Position numbers and translations under genes: made by a program. DNA of 64,000 nucleotides from Streptomyces sp. NBC_01481 (GTDB lineage Bacteria; Actinomycetota; Actinomycetes; Streptomycetales; Streptomycetaceae), in assembly GCF_026339995.1 (NCBI RefSeq), contig NZ_JAPEPT010000003.1, positions 1,098,177 through 1,162,176 of the forward strand, in the 5' to 3' direction. Positions within the stretch are counted from its first letter, which is position 1, and each line of letters starts with the position of its first letter. Below the pieces are notes generated by a model that was given only the letters and a program-made list of their open reading frames with translations, was not told where the DNA came from and ran no database searches. Shown here one piece after another: positions 24,098 through 31,426 of the stretch.

Positions 24098-24538
24098 ATG
24101 CCTCTTGAGGGCGAGTACGAGCCGAGCACCCAGAAGTGGGTACGCGACCAGGTCGACCTGTACGAAAGCTCCGGCGGCACGAAGGGGATCACGCTGCGGG
24201 GCCTGCCCGTCATCGTCCTGACCACCCGCGGCGCCAAGAGTGGCAAGATCCGGAAATCCCCGCTGATGCGGGTGGAGCACGAGGGCACGTACGCCGCGGT
24301 GGCATCGCTGGGCGGCGCGGCCAAGAACCCGGTCTGGTACGACAACGTCGTGGCCGACCCGCGGGTCGAGCTCCAGGACGGACCGGTGCGCCAGGACATG
24401 ACGGCGCGTGAGGTGACGGGGGAGGAGAAGGCGCTGTGGTGGGAGCGCGCGGTCGCGGCCTACCCCGACTACGCCGCCTACCAGAGGAAGACGGAGCGCG
24501 TGATCCCGGTGTTCGTCCTCGAGCCGGACAGGACCTAG
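24098..24538 (+). CDS. deazaflavin (F420)-dependent nitroreductase, DDN family
   Basis: A 146-residue member of the Ddn family. MPLEGEYEPSTQKWVRDQVD is the typical N-terminus, followed by LTTRGAKSGKIRKSPLMRVE, where the GxKSGxxRxxPL pattern is the F420-phosphate-binding loop. NPVWYDNVVADPRVELQDG is also conserved. The ATG at 24098 matches the usual N-terminus; the in-frame ATG at 24089 would add three residues. It reduces quinones or nitro compounds with F420H2. It converges with the lipoprotein gene 23 bases downstream. Confidence 0.92.
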   Translation: MPLEGEYEPSTQKWVRDQVDLYESSGGTKGITLRGLPVIVLTTRGAKSGKIRKSPLMRVEHEGTYAAVASLGGAAKNPVWYDNVVADPRVELQDGPVRQDMTAREVTGEEKALWWERAVAAYPDYAAYQRKTERVIPVFVLEPDRT

Positions 24539-24561
24539 GGGGGGTGGGGTGAAGGCGTTGG

Positions 24562-25914
24562 TCAGGGCTGAGCGTTGGCGAGTGCGGCCTGCAGCCCGGG
24601 CGCCGACTTCGCCGCTGCGGCAGTGTCCTTGTGGTCGGCCGCGTCCCGCAGTTCGCGCAACCGGTCGTCGATCTGTGCTGCTTTCCCGGCCTCGGTGTGG
24701 TGGCGGGCTCGTGCCCAGGTGAGTTCGAGACCGGTGACGTCCCCGGCGACCGTACCCGGGTCGCCGGTGGCGGCATCGGTCGCCAACTGCCGTGCCCACA
24801 AGGACATCCGGGCCGCCTCGACCGTTGCGAGCGGCTCATAGCGCAGATGCAGATCGAGGTCGTTCTGCGCGACCCTCAGCGCCGCGCTGTGCACCCGCTT
24901 CGTATCGCCGGCCTTGACCGCCGCGGTGAGCGTGTCGACATCGCGGTTCATCTGTTTGGCGAGCAGCGGGGGCACCCTGTCCCCGGTCCGGTAGGCGTCC
25001 CATGCGGTCCGCACCTTCCGCGCTGCCTCCGGGTCCGCCGTACCGCTCTGTGCCGCGCGGACGGAGTCCGACAGGGCGCTCAGGGCGGCGGGGACGGGTC
25101 CGGGCTTCGCGTCGGTGGGCACGGCGAGAGACACCGCTTCGAGGTCGCCGTCCGGGCTCCCGGTCGAGAACTCCCCATATCCGGGGGCGAAGACCTTGTC
25201 CTCGCGGCTGCCGTCCATGTGCAGCTCGCGTACGGTCATCGCACCCTTGACGGGCCCGTACGGGCCGTCGATCGTCCGGCCCACGGCCTTGACGCTGACC
25301 TCCTCGAAGACGACGCCCGGCACATTCTCCGGCCGGTACACGTCCCCGGCCTTCGGGTGCGCGGGCATGATCATCGCGGCCGGTCCGGTCTTTCCGGCCT
25401 TCCAGGTGCCGTCGGTGTCGGCCACCACCCCGTTCTGATAGTTGAAGACATCCTCGCCGAGGTACCAGACGGAACCGTCGTCGGCCTGTGCGAACCAGTC
25501 GAGCGCGACCTCTTCGATCCGCCCGTCGGACAGAGCCATGTACTGCAGCGTGCGTACCTTCACCTGCTCTCCCTTGATGGCGATGGAGGTGGTGCCAGGC
25601 AGCAGGGTGAACTCGGTCCGGAACGGCTTGCCGCCGACCTGGCCTCCGTAGATCACCTGCTGGACCTGTGAGCTGGGATGCAACGGATTGTTGATGGTCG
25701 TCGAATGAGAGAAGACGGGCTTGACCCGGTCCACCCGGTCCTTCTCGGGTGCCAGCGGCATGCACTTTCCGGTCTTCTCTCCGGTGGCCTCGTCAATGAT
25801 CTGCACGCAGTCCGAACGCGCCTGGGCGTTCCCCGAACCGCTGCCGCAGCCGCCGGTCGCGAGCGTCGCGCCCAGCACCACCGCCACCGCTCCCGCGAGT
25901 TTCCCGCTGTTCAT
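24562..25914 (-). CDS. secreted lipoprotein of unknown function
   Basis: A 450-residue lipoprotein. The N-terminus is a lipoprotein signal (LAGAVAVVLGATLATGGCGS) with the acylated Cys at about residue 23. The body has beta-rich repeats (VRTLQYMALSDGRIEEVALD, WFAQADDGSVWYLGEDVF) and a helical C-terminal third (LRYEPLATVEAARMSLWARQ to the end) like the metal-sensing or imelysin-like helical domains. I cannot assign a family. ATG 25914 has a strong GAGGAGG site. It lies 77 bases downstream of the histidine kinase on the same strand, which suggests it is part of that two-component operon or regulon. Confidence 0.75.
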   Translation of the reverse strand: MNSGKLAGAVAVVLGATLATGGCGSGSGNAQARSDCVQIIDEATGEKTGKCMPLAPEKDRVDRVKPVFSHSTTINNPLHPSSQVQQVIYGGQVGGKPFRTEFTLLPGTTSIAIKGEQVKVRTLQYMALSDGRIEEVALDWFAQADDGSVWYLGEDVFNYQNGVVADTDGTWKAGKTGPAAMIMPAHPKAGDVYRPENVPGVVFEEVSVKAVGRTIDGPYGPVKGAMTVRELHMDGSREDKVFAPGYGEFSTGSPDGDLEAVSLAVPTDAKPGPVPAALSALSDSVRAAQSGTADPEAARKVRTAWDAYRTGDRVPPLLAKQMNRDVDTLTAAVKAGDTKRVHSAALRVAQNDLDLHLRYEPLATVEAARMSLWARQLATDAATGDPGTVAGDVTGLELTWARARHHTEAGKAAQIDDRLRELRDAADHKDTAAAAKSAPGLQAALANAQP

Positions 25915-25990
25915 GACGCGCCTCCTCGTCTCGTACGCAGACCGTGGCAGCAGGGCGCTGAAGGGACGCTGAACCAAACTGAACCAGCCT

Positions 25991-27349
25991 TCAGACAAGG
26001 TCCTCGCGAGCCGGGAGCGACACCTCGAAACGGGCCCCGCCCAGCGCGCCCCCGGACACCGTCACCGCACCGCCGTGCGCCGCGACCAGCTCCGCGACGA
26101 TCGCAAGGCCGAGCCCGCTGCCGCCGCCGTCCTCCACGGAACGCGAGCGCGCGTCGTCGAGCCGTACGAACCGCTCGAAGATGCGCTCACGCTCGGCGGC
26201 GGGCACCCCGGGCCCGTCGTCCTCGACCCCCACCACGATCCGCCCCTCCTCCTCCGTGAGGTCGAAGGCCACCCGGTGCCGGGCGTGCCGGGCCGCGTTG
26301 TCGCCCAGATTGCGCAGCACGCGCAGCAGGCCCTGCGGATCCGCCGCCAGCCGCGCCGGCGACACCCCGGCCGTGCTGATCCGCAGCCCCGTCGCCGCCG
26401 TCCGCAGCCGCCGCGCCTCGTCCAGCACGAGGTCGTCGACGTCGACCGGCCGGCGATCCGGGCGCAGCGCCTGCTCGTCGGCGCGGGCCAGCAGCAGCAG
26501 ATCGTCGACCAGATGCTGGATGCGCAGATTCTCCGCCAGTACGGTCGCCGCCAGCCCTTCCTGCGTCGCCCGGCCAGGATGGGCGAGCGCGACCTCGGCA
26601 TGCTGGCGGATGGACGCCACAGGGGAGCGCAGCTCGTGCGAGGCGTCCGAGATGAAGCGCCGCTGCGCCTTCTGGGCCCGCTCCAGGCGGTCCAGCATGC
26701 GGTTCATGGTGGCGGCGAGCCCCGCGATCTCGTCCTGTCCGCGGGGCAGCGGCACCCGGCGGTGCAGCTGGGAGGAGGAGATCGCCTCCACCTCCGTGCG
26801 GATGGCGGCGACCGGGGCCAGCGCACGCCCGACCGCCATCCAGGTGGCCGCCCCGACCAGCAGGAGCAGCAGCGGCAGCCCCACGAGCAGCAGCCTGGTG
26901 ACGATCTGCGTCGCCTCCGCGACCGCGATCAGCGCCCGCCCGACCAGTACCGTCCTCTGCCCGTCGGGCGCGTCGGCGACCGTTGCCACCACCAGGAACT
27001 CGTCCTCGTCCAGCGGGGTGGTGATGCGGCTCTCGCCGTCCCCGCCCGGGCGGGCCAGCGGGGGCAGCTCAGCGACATTCGCGCTGGCGGCCACCACATC
27101 GCCGTCGGCGTCCAGGACCTGGATGAACTGCTCGTCGCGATCGGCCACCGCCAGGGACGGCACCCCGCGCCCCGACTCGATGACGGCGGCCACCTGCTCG
27201 GCACGAGCACGCGCCGCCTGCCGTACGTCGTCGGTCAGCTCGGCCCTGAGCAGCGCGACCAGCGCCACCGCCCCCGCGACCAGCCCCACCGCGACGACGA
27301 CGACGGCCGCCACGGTCGACCGGAACCTGACCCCGTGCCTAACCGCCAT
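25991..27349 (-). CDS. sensor histidine kinase
   Basis: A 452-residue membrane kinase: a transmembrane helix at about residues 10-35 (VAAVVVVAVGLVAGAVALVA), a periplasmic sensor, a second helix at about 155-180, and a HAMP domain (LHRRVPLPRGQDEIAGLAAT). The H box is DASHELRSPVASIRQH, the N box LGDNAARHA, and the G boxes EDDGPGVP and GGGSGLGLAIVAEL. The gene overlaps the response regulator stop by 11 bases, so translation is coupled. The next gene is a lipoprotein, a likely target or accessory sensor. Confidence 0.94.
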   Translation of the reverse strand: MAVRHGVRFRSTVAAVVVVAVGLVAGAVALVALLRAELTDDVRQAARARAEQVAAVIESGRGVPSLAVADRDEQFIQVLDADGDVVAASANVAELPPLARPGGDGESRITTPLDEDEFLVVATVADAPDGQRTVLVGRALIAVAEATQIVTRLLLVGLPLLLLLVGAATWMAVGRALAPVAAIRTEVEAISSSQLHRRVPLPRGQDEIAGLAATMNRMLDRLERAQKAQRRFISDASHELRSPVASIRQHAEVALAHPGRATQEGLAATVLAENLRIQHLVDDLLLLARADEQALRPDRRPVDVDDLVLDEARRLRTAATGLRISTAGVSPARLAADPQGLLRVLRNLGDNAARHARHRVAFDLTEEEGRIVVGVEDDGPGVPAAERERIFERFVRLDDARSRSVEDGGGSGLGLAIVAELVAAHGGAVTVSGGALGGARFEVSLPAREDLV

Positions 27350-28016
27350 CGGAGGCCAGCCGGTAGCCGCAGCCACGCACGGTCTCGATCGCGGCCCGCC
27401 CGAAAGGCCGGTCGAGCTTATTGCGCAGATGACGGACGTAGACCTCGACAATGTTGGGATCGCCGTCGAAGTCGTCGTCCCAGACATGCGCGAGGATCTC
27501 CCGCTTGGACACGGTCTCCCCGCGCCTGCGCAGCAGGAACTCCAGCAACGCCAGCTCCCGGGCGGTCAGTTGGACCCGCTCCCCGCCGCGCGAGACCTCC
27601 TTGGCCGCGGGATCGAGCCGCAGATCACCGGCGGTGAGTGCGGCGGGCCGCTCGCGCGGGTCACGGCGCAGCAGTGCCCGCAGCCGGGCCAGGAGCACGG
27701 CGTACGAGAAGGGCTTGGTCAGATAGTCGTCGGCACCGGTGTCCAGCCCCTCGACCTCGTCCCACTCGCCCTCCTTGGCGGTGAGCATCAGGACCGGCGT
27801 CCAGTTGCCCTCGGCGCGCAGGGCAGCGCAGACGCGGTAGCCGTTGAGGCCCGGCAGCATGATGTCGAGGACGATGGCGTCATAGGGCTTCTCGCGGGCA
27901 CGCCACAGGCCGTCCGTACCGTCCAAGGCGACATCGACGGCGAAGCCCTCCGCCTCCAGACCGATGCGCAGCCCTTCGGCGAATCGCTCCTCGTCCTCGA
28001 CGACCAGTACCCGCAT
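27339..28016 (-). CDS. OmpR/PhoB-family response regulator
   Basis: A 225-residue regulator. The receiver domain at residues 1-112 has the phosphorylatable Asp in IVLDIMLPG, Thr in MLTAKEG and Lys in DDYLTKPFSYA. The winged helix at about 130-222 includes TARELALLEFLLRRRGETVS, NIVEVYVRHLRNKLDRPFG and VRGCGYRLASDGG. Start ATG 28016 has only a weak GGGGC upstream. The reading frame is open further upstream into a piece of an AraC-type regulator in the same frame. It pairs with the overlapping histidine kinase. Confidence 0.94.
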   Translation of the reverse strand: MRVLVVEDEERFAEGLRIGLEAEGFAVDVALDGTDGLWRAREKPYDAIVLDIMLPGLNGYRVCAALRAEGNWTPVLMLTAKEGEWDEVEGLDTGADDYLTKPFSYAVLLARLRALLRRDPRERPAALTAGDLRLDPAAKEVSRGGERVQLTARELALLEFLLRRRGETVSKREILAHVWDDDFDGDPNIVEVYVRHLRNKLDRPFGRAAIETVRGCGYRLASDGG

Positions 28017-28059
28017 GCCCCGATTGTGGCCCCCGGCACCTGAAGCGGGGCTGAACACG

Positions 28060-28223
28060 CACGAGTGTCGGGCCGGGAGCGTCGCCGCCTTGGGGCCGTC
28101 GACGAAATCAACCATCACCGTTCCGACGCCGCCAGTCACCAGGGTGATCCGGTGGGAGTCCGGCCGGTACGGCATCGCGAGCGTTTGCGCAGACAGTCGG
28201 CTCATCAGCCTGTGTTCTTCCAA
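28060..28223 (-). pseudogene. possible N-terminal fragment of an AraC-family regulator
   Basis: The frame upstream of the response regulator reads MSRLSAQTLAMPYRPDSHRI followed by TLVTGGVGTVMVDFVDGP. This resembles the ligand-binding N-terminus of AraC regulators: compare the H-LL-TLTSG-VDFTGY pattern of the intact AraC protein at 30489. The rest of that domain and the DNA-binding half are absent, and the frame runs directly into the response regulator start. It could be a relic or simply open sequence upstream. Confidence 0.35.
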
Positions 28224-28276
28224 GCCCGGGTGCGGTCGGTCGGATTGCTTTAACCGACCTCAGGGAGGATGACCCA

Positions 28277-28411
28277 TTGAGTAGCTGTCTATTTTTGACC
28301 ATGGTTGTTCAGGATCTCACCTCGTGTGCCGGATCAATTCCGACGACGCTGGAGGAGCAGTCGGCGGACACCGGGTCCGCCGCCCCCCGGTCGAACGGAT
28401 GCGCGTCATGA
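28277..28411 (+). CDS. possible 44-codon upstream ORF coupled to the SnoaL gene
   Basis: TTG at 28277 has GGGAGGA seven bases upstream, a better site than that of the gene after it. The frame (LSSCLFLTMVVQDLTSCAGS onward) ends in TGA at 28409-28411, overlapping the ATG at 28408 by the ATGA arrangement. It could be a leader peptide that couples translation into the SnoaL-like gene. The peptide has no known relatives to me; coding potential is uncertain. Confidence 0.35.
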   Translation: MSSCLFLTMVVQDLTSCAGSIPTTLEEQSADTGSAAPRSNGCAS

Positions 28412-29163
28412 ACAACAAGGATCTGGTCCTCAAGGCCACAGGTGAGCTGTTCGGTCACAAGGACCCCTCCGCAGTGGACCGCTGCGTCTCCCCGACGTAC
28501 AAGCAGCACAGCGCGCTGGCCGCCGACGGCCCCGAGGCTCTGCGTGAGCTGGTCGACTCGCTCTCTGCGGACTTTCGCTACGAGGGCGTCCGGGTCATCG
28601 CCGACGGAGATCTGGTCGCTTTGCACGGGGTCTACCACGGCCTCGGCCCCACGGCGCTGGTCGCCTTCGACATCTTCCGGGTGGAGAACGGCAAGCTTGC
28701 CGAGCACTGGGACGCCCTGGTGCCGGTGGTCGAGGACACCGTCAGCGGCCGCTCCCAGACCGACGGCCCTACCCAGGTCGGCGACCTGGAGATCACCGAG
28801 GCGAACCGCGAGCTGGTCGCCGAGTACGCCGAGAAGGTGCTCAAGGGCGCCGACTACTCGGCGTCGACCGACTACACCTCCGCCGAGACCTACCACCAGC
28901 ACAACCCGGAGGCCGGTGACGGGCTGGACGGTTTCGGGGTGGCCGCAGCCAAGTGGGCTGAGCAGGGCAAGAACGTCGTCTACAAGACGATCCACAAGGT
29001 CATCGCGGAGGGTGACTTCGTCCTGGTGCAGGCCGAGGGCGAGTTCGGCGAGCCGGTCGTCTACTACGACCTGTTCCGCCTCGCCGACGGGAAGATCGTC
29101 GAGCACTGGGACGTCATCCAGGCGATCCCCGCCGAACTGCCGCACGGCAACGGCCTGTTCTGA
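28408..29163 (+). CDS. tandem SnoaL-like (NTF2 fold) protein
   Basis: A 251-residue protein built of two consecutive SnoaL/NTF2-like domains. The first covers about residues 1-115 (VDRCVSPTYKQHSALAADGP, LVAFDIFRVENGKLAEHWDA). The second covers about 128-250 (YTSAETYHQHNPEAGDGLDG, VYYDLFRLADGKIVEHWDVI). Both end in the typical G-K-I/L-x-EHWD motif. The single-domain protein at 29708 is clearly related. The family includes polyketide cyclases, isomerases and many small-molecule enzymes. Here the neighbours (PPOX protein, AraC regulator) suggest stress or detoxification. A possible leader ORF overlaps the start. Confidence 0.88.
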   Translation: MNNKDLVLKATGELFGHKDPSAVDRCVSPTYKQHSALAADGPEALRELVDSLSADFRYEGVRVIADGDLVALHGVYHGLGPTALVAFDIFRVENGKLAEHWDALVPVVEDTVSGRSQTDGPTQVGDLEITEANRELVAEYAEKVLKGADYSASTDYTSAETYHQHNPEAGDGLDGFGVAAAKWAEQGKNVVYKTIHKVIAEGDFVLVQAEGEFGEPVVYYDLFRLADGKIVEHWDVIQAIPAELPHGNGLF

Positions 29164-29227
29164 CCGACAGCAGCAACAGGACAACCACAGACCGCAACCG
29201 ACCCATTCGTAAGGAAACCCAGGACTC

Positions 29228-29656
29228 ATGGCCGCACCCATGACCGACGCTGAATGGCGCGCCTTCGTCAGTGAGGGCACCCGCACCGCGAAAATCGCCA
29301 CCACCCGTGTCGACGGACGCCCACACGTGGCACCCGTCTGGTTCCTGTTGGACGGCGACAACCTCGTATTCAACACCGGCAAGAACTCCGTCAAGGGCCG
29401 CACCCTGATCCGCGACGGGCGACTCTCCCTCTGTGTGGACGACGATCGGCCGCCGTTTTCCTTCGTCGTCATCGACGGCCGGGCGCAGGTGAGCGAGGAT
29501 TTGCCAGAGGTGCGCGACTGGGCGGCCCGGATCGCCGGCCGCTACGTGGGAGAGGACCTTGCGGCACAGTACGCCGCCCGTAACAGCGTGCCGGGGGTTC
29601 TCCTGGTGCGGGTGTCCATCGTGAAGGTCCTGGCGTTCAGCGGCGTAGCCGACTGA
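29228..29656 (+). CDS. PPOX-class F420-dependent oxidoreductase
   Basis: A 142-residue split-barrel flavin/deazaflavin enzyme: EGTRTAKIATTRVDGRPHVA, PVWFLLDGDNLVFNTGKNSV, KGRTLIRDGRLSLCVDDDRP and VVIDGRAQVSEDL. This matches the PPOX-class probable F420-dependent family. It lies 64 bases downstream of the SnoaL gene on the same strand, preceded by AAGGAAACCC, so co-transcription is likely. Substrate unknown. Confidence 0.9.
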   Translation: MAAPMTDAEWRAFVSEGTRTAKIATTRVDGRPHVAPVWFLLDGDNLVFNTGKNSVKGRTLIRDGRLSLCVDDDRPPFSFVVIDGRAQVSEDLPEVRDWAARIAGRYVGEDLAAQYAARNSVPGVLLVRVSIVKVLAFSGVAD

Positions 29657-29707
29657 CACGAGGGTGTTCGTGAACGATTCCTCTGCGGGGTCTGACCCAG
29701 CGTGCCG

Positions 29708-30103
29708 TCAGAACATGGTGTTGGGGTTCCTGGAAGTGGCGGGGATGAGTTGGAGTACGTCCCAGTGCTCAACGATCTTTCCGTTGTCGTCGAAACGGAA
29801 GATGTCGATGCCGGCGTATTCCTCGTTCGGCCACACCTGGTGGCAGTGAAGGACGACGTGGCTGCCCTCGGCGATGGCGCGTTTGACCTCCACGCGCTTG
29901 CCCGGGTATTCGGCAGCCATCCGTTCAAAATAGTCGACGAAGTCCTGCCTGCCGTCACTGGCAAGCGGGTTGTGCTGGATATAGGTGTCGCCCACGTGCC
30001 TGTCGAAAGCTTCCGCCGGACGGCATTCGTTGAACAGCAGGTCGTAGAACGCCTTGGCCGTGGCCTTGTTGTGCTCGAGATGGATATCAGTCATGTCAGT
30101 CAT
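29708..30103 (-). CDS. SnoaL-like (NTF2 fold) protein
   Basis: A 131-residue single NTF2-like domain: AFDRHVGDTYIQHNPLASDG, VVLHCHQVWPNEEYAGIDIF and DNGKIVEHWDVLQLIP. It is the same subfamily as each half of the tandem protein at 28408. Two in-frame starts exist, ATG 30103 and ATG 30094; neither has a good ribosome binding site. The promoter region upstream holds a TTGACA box within an inverted repeat. It converges with the PPOX gene, 51 bases apart. Confidence 0.88.
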   Translation of the reverse strand: MTDMTDIHLEHNKATAKAFYDLLFNECRPAEAFDRHVGDTYIQHNPLASDGRQDFVDYFERMAAEYPGKRVEVKRAIAEGSHVVLHCHQVWPNEEYAGIDIFRFDDNGKIVEHWDVLQLIPATSRNPNTMF

Positions 30104-30127
30104 TGTAGGTAGTCGCTCTCTGGTAGT

Positions 30128-30144
30128 TGTAGTGTCAATCTACA
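30128..30144 (-). promoter_or_regulatory. TGTAG-n7-CTACA inverted repeat over a TTGACA -35 box
   Basis: On the minus strand TTGACA (30138-30133) lies 30 bases before the SnoaL start, nested in the inverted repeat TGTAG-tgtcaat-CTACA (30128-30144). The layout fits an operator covering the -35 region, as for HxlR- or MarR-type repressors. No such regulator gene is adjacent. A -10 hexamer is not clear. Confidence 0.4.
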
Positions 30145-30316
30145 GATTCGAGCCGCTATTTGGCCGGAGCTGGTCGAGTTCAGGATCGGTCCCGGGCGTC
30201 CGCCGCTTGCCGTACCGCTTCAGGCGCTCAAGCTGCCGGTCCGGCGGGATCATCGCCCCCAGCCCCACCTTTTCCACGGCGCGGGCTGCTTGCTCAGCGT
30301 CGGGCTCAGGGGGCAC
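30140..30316 (-). CDS. small ORF (58 aa), second of an overlapping pair or a broken gene
   Basis: GTG 30316 preceded by AGGAG encodes VPPEPDAEQAARAVEKVGLG, then AMIPPDRQLERLKRYGKRR and a C-terminal TDPELDQLRPNSGSNL. It overlaps the end of the preceding small ORF by 11 bases in another frame. Joining the two by a frameshift would give one continuous sequence (MFSAP then PEPDAEQ). I do not recognise the protein; the helical, charged composition looks like real coding sequence. Confidence 0.45.
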   Translation of the reverse strand: MPPEPDAEQAARAVEKVGLGAMIPPDRQLERLKRYGKRRTPGTDPELDQLRPNSGSNL

Positions 30317-30407
30317 TGAACATCTCCTGGTACTCGTGGCGTGCGCAGTCGGGTCAGGTGCCGCAGAGGCCGGGGTGCTGGTCGAGGTCCTTATATAATT
30401 CCGTCAC
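30306..30407 (-). pseudogene. short ORF with an in-frame TGA between Cys residues
   Basis: GTG 30407 with AGGAG three bases upstream encodes VTELYKDLDQHPGLCGT, then TGA (30356-30354). The same frame continues PDCARHEYQEMFSAP to a second TGA at 30308-30306. The stop sits three residues after one Cys and three before another, as in a CxxCxxC pattern where a Cys codon mutated to TGA. Read-through or selenocysteine is conceivable, but a nonsense mutation in a decaying gene is simpler. Codon 4 (Leu) is TTA. Confidence 0.4.
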
Positions 30408-30488
30408 CCGCTCCTTGCTCTGCCGTGGTGACCCTGCTCAACGCTAAGGGCGGAACTGGGACCCATCCGGATAGGCTGGTGACTCACG

Positions 30489-31409
30489 ATGGTCAGAAAC
30501 CGACAACCGGCCTCGCGCGTGATCCCCGAGGTCGCCTTCGCCGCCCCCGTCGGCACCCCCGCCGGGGTCGAGGTCCTTTCTCTGGCCGAACTGCGCTCAC
30601 GTATTGGACCCGAGCAGCGTCGGATCGCGGCGCCGGGACGGCCGGACTTCCACCATCTGCTCACCCTCACCAGCGGCTCCCTGTGGCAGACGGTGGACTT
30701 CACCGGGTACGCCCTCAGGCCCGGTTCCTGGCTGTGGGCGCGGCCGGGTCAGGTGTACCAATGGGGTGACATCACCCAGGCCGAGGGCACAGTGATCATT
30801 TTCGAGCGGGACTTCCCCGACCCGGCCACCACCACCGCCGCTCGCCTGGACGACCCGCACGCTCCGGTCGTACGAGTGCCGCGCGGCGACGACATCGAAG
30901 CACTGCACACGGCAGCCCACCACCTGGACCGGGAGTTCCAGGCGGCAATGCAGCTGCCGGTCGACATCCACGTCACGGTGCTGCGCCACCTGCTGGCCGT
31001 ACTCGTCCTGCGCCTCACGCACCTGGCCTCGTCCGTCGGCAGTCCCTCGCCCGAGCCCGGATCGACGTATCTGCGTTTCCGTGACGCGGTCGAGCGCGAG
31101 TTCGCCTCCACCCGCCGCCTGGACGACTACGCCCATGCTCTCGGCTACTCCGCGCGTACGCTCTCCCGTGCCACTCTCGCCGCCGCCGGTGTCGGGGCAA
31201 AGGAGTTCATCGACCGCAGGGTCGTCCTGGAGGCCAAACGCCTGCTCGCGCACAGCGACTTGCCCGCGGTACGGATCGCCGCCCAGCTCGGCTTCTCCAG
31301 CGCCACCAACTTCAGCAAGTACTTTCACCAGCGCACCGGGCAGACCCCGATCGCCTTCCGCGAGTCCGCGCGCGGTCGCCATGACCCGGCACGGGCCGAC
31401 CGCCGGTGA
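30489..31409 (+). CDS. AraC-family transcriptional regulator
   Basis: A 306-residue regulator with a cupin-like N-terminal domain (DFHHLLTLTSGSLWQTVDFT, RPGSWLWARPGQVYQW). The C-terminal double helix-turn-helix spans about residues 200-295: YAHALGYSARTLSRATLAAA, VLEAKRLLAHSDLPAVRIAA and LGFSSATNFSKYFHQRTGQT. A perfect TATAAT lies at 30394-30399, about 90 bases upstream, although no good -35 box accompanies it. It lies 385 bases from the divergent SnoaL gene with the small ORFs between, and is the best candidate regulator of the SnoaL/PPOX group. Confidence 0.93.
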   Translation: MVRNRQPASRVIPEVAFAAPVGTPAGVEVLSLAELRSRIGPEQRRIAAPGRPDFHHLLTLTSGSLWQTVDFTGYALRPGSWLWARPGQVYQWGDITQAEGTVIIFERDFPDPATTTAARLDDPHAPVVRVPRGDDIEALHTAAHHLDREFQAAMQLPVDIHVTVLRHLLAVLVLRLTHLASSVGSPSPEPGSTYLRFRDAVEREFASTRRLDDYAHALGYSARTLSRATLAAAGVGAKEFIDRRVVLEAKRLLAHSDLPAVRIAAQLGFSSATNFSKYFHQRTGQTPIAFRESARGRHDPARADRR

Positions 31410-31426
31410 GAGGGTCGCTTCGGACG

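Noticed and set aside
30306..30407. Selenoprotein gene with UGA as selenocysteine.
   Set aside because: No convincing hairpin follows the TGA as a bacterial SECIS would, and the overlapping second lesion points to decay. Kept only as a possibility in the findings.
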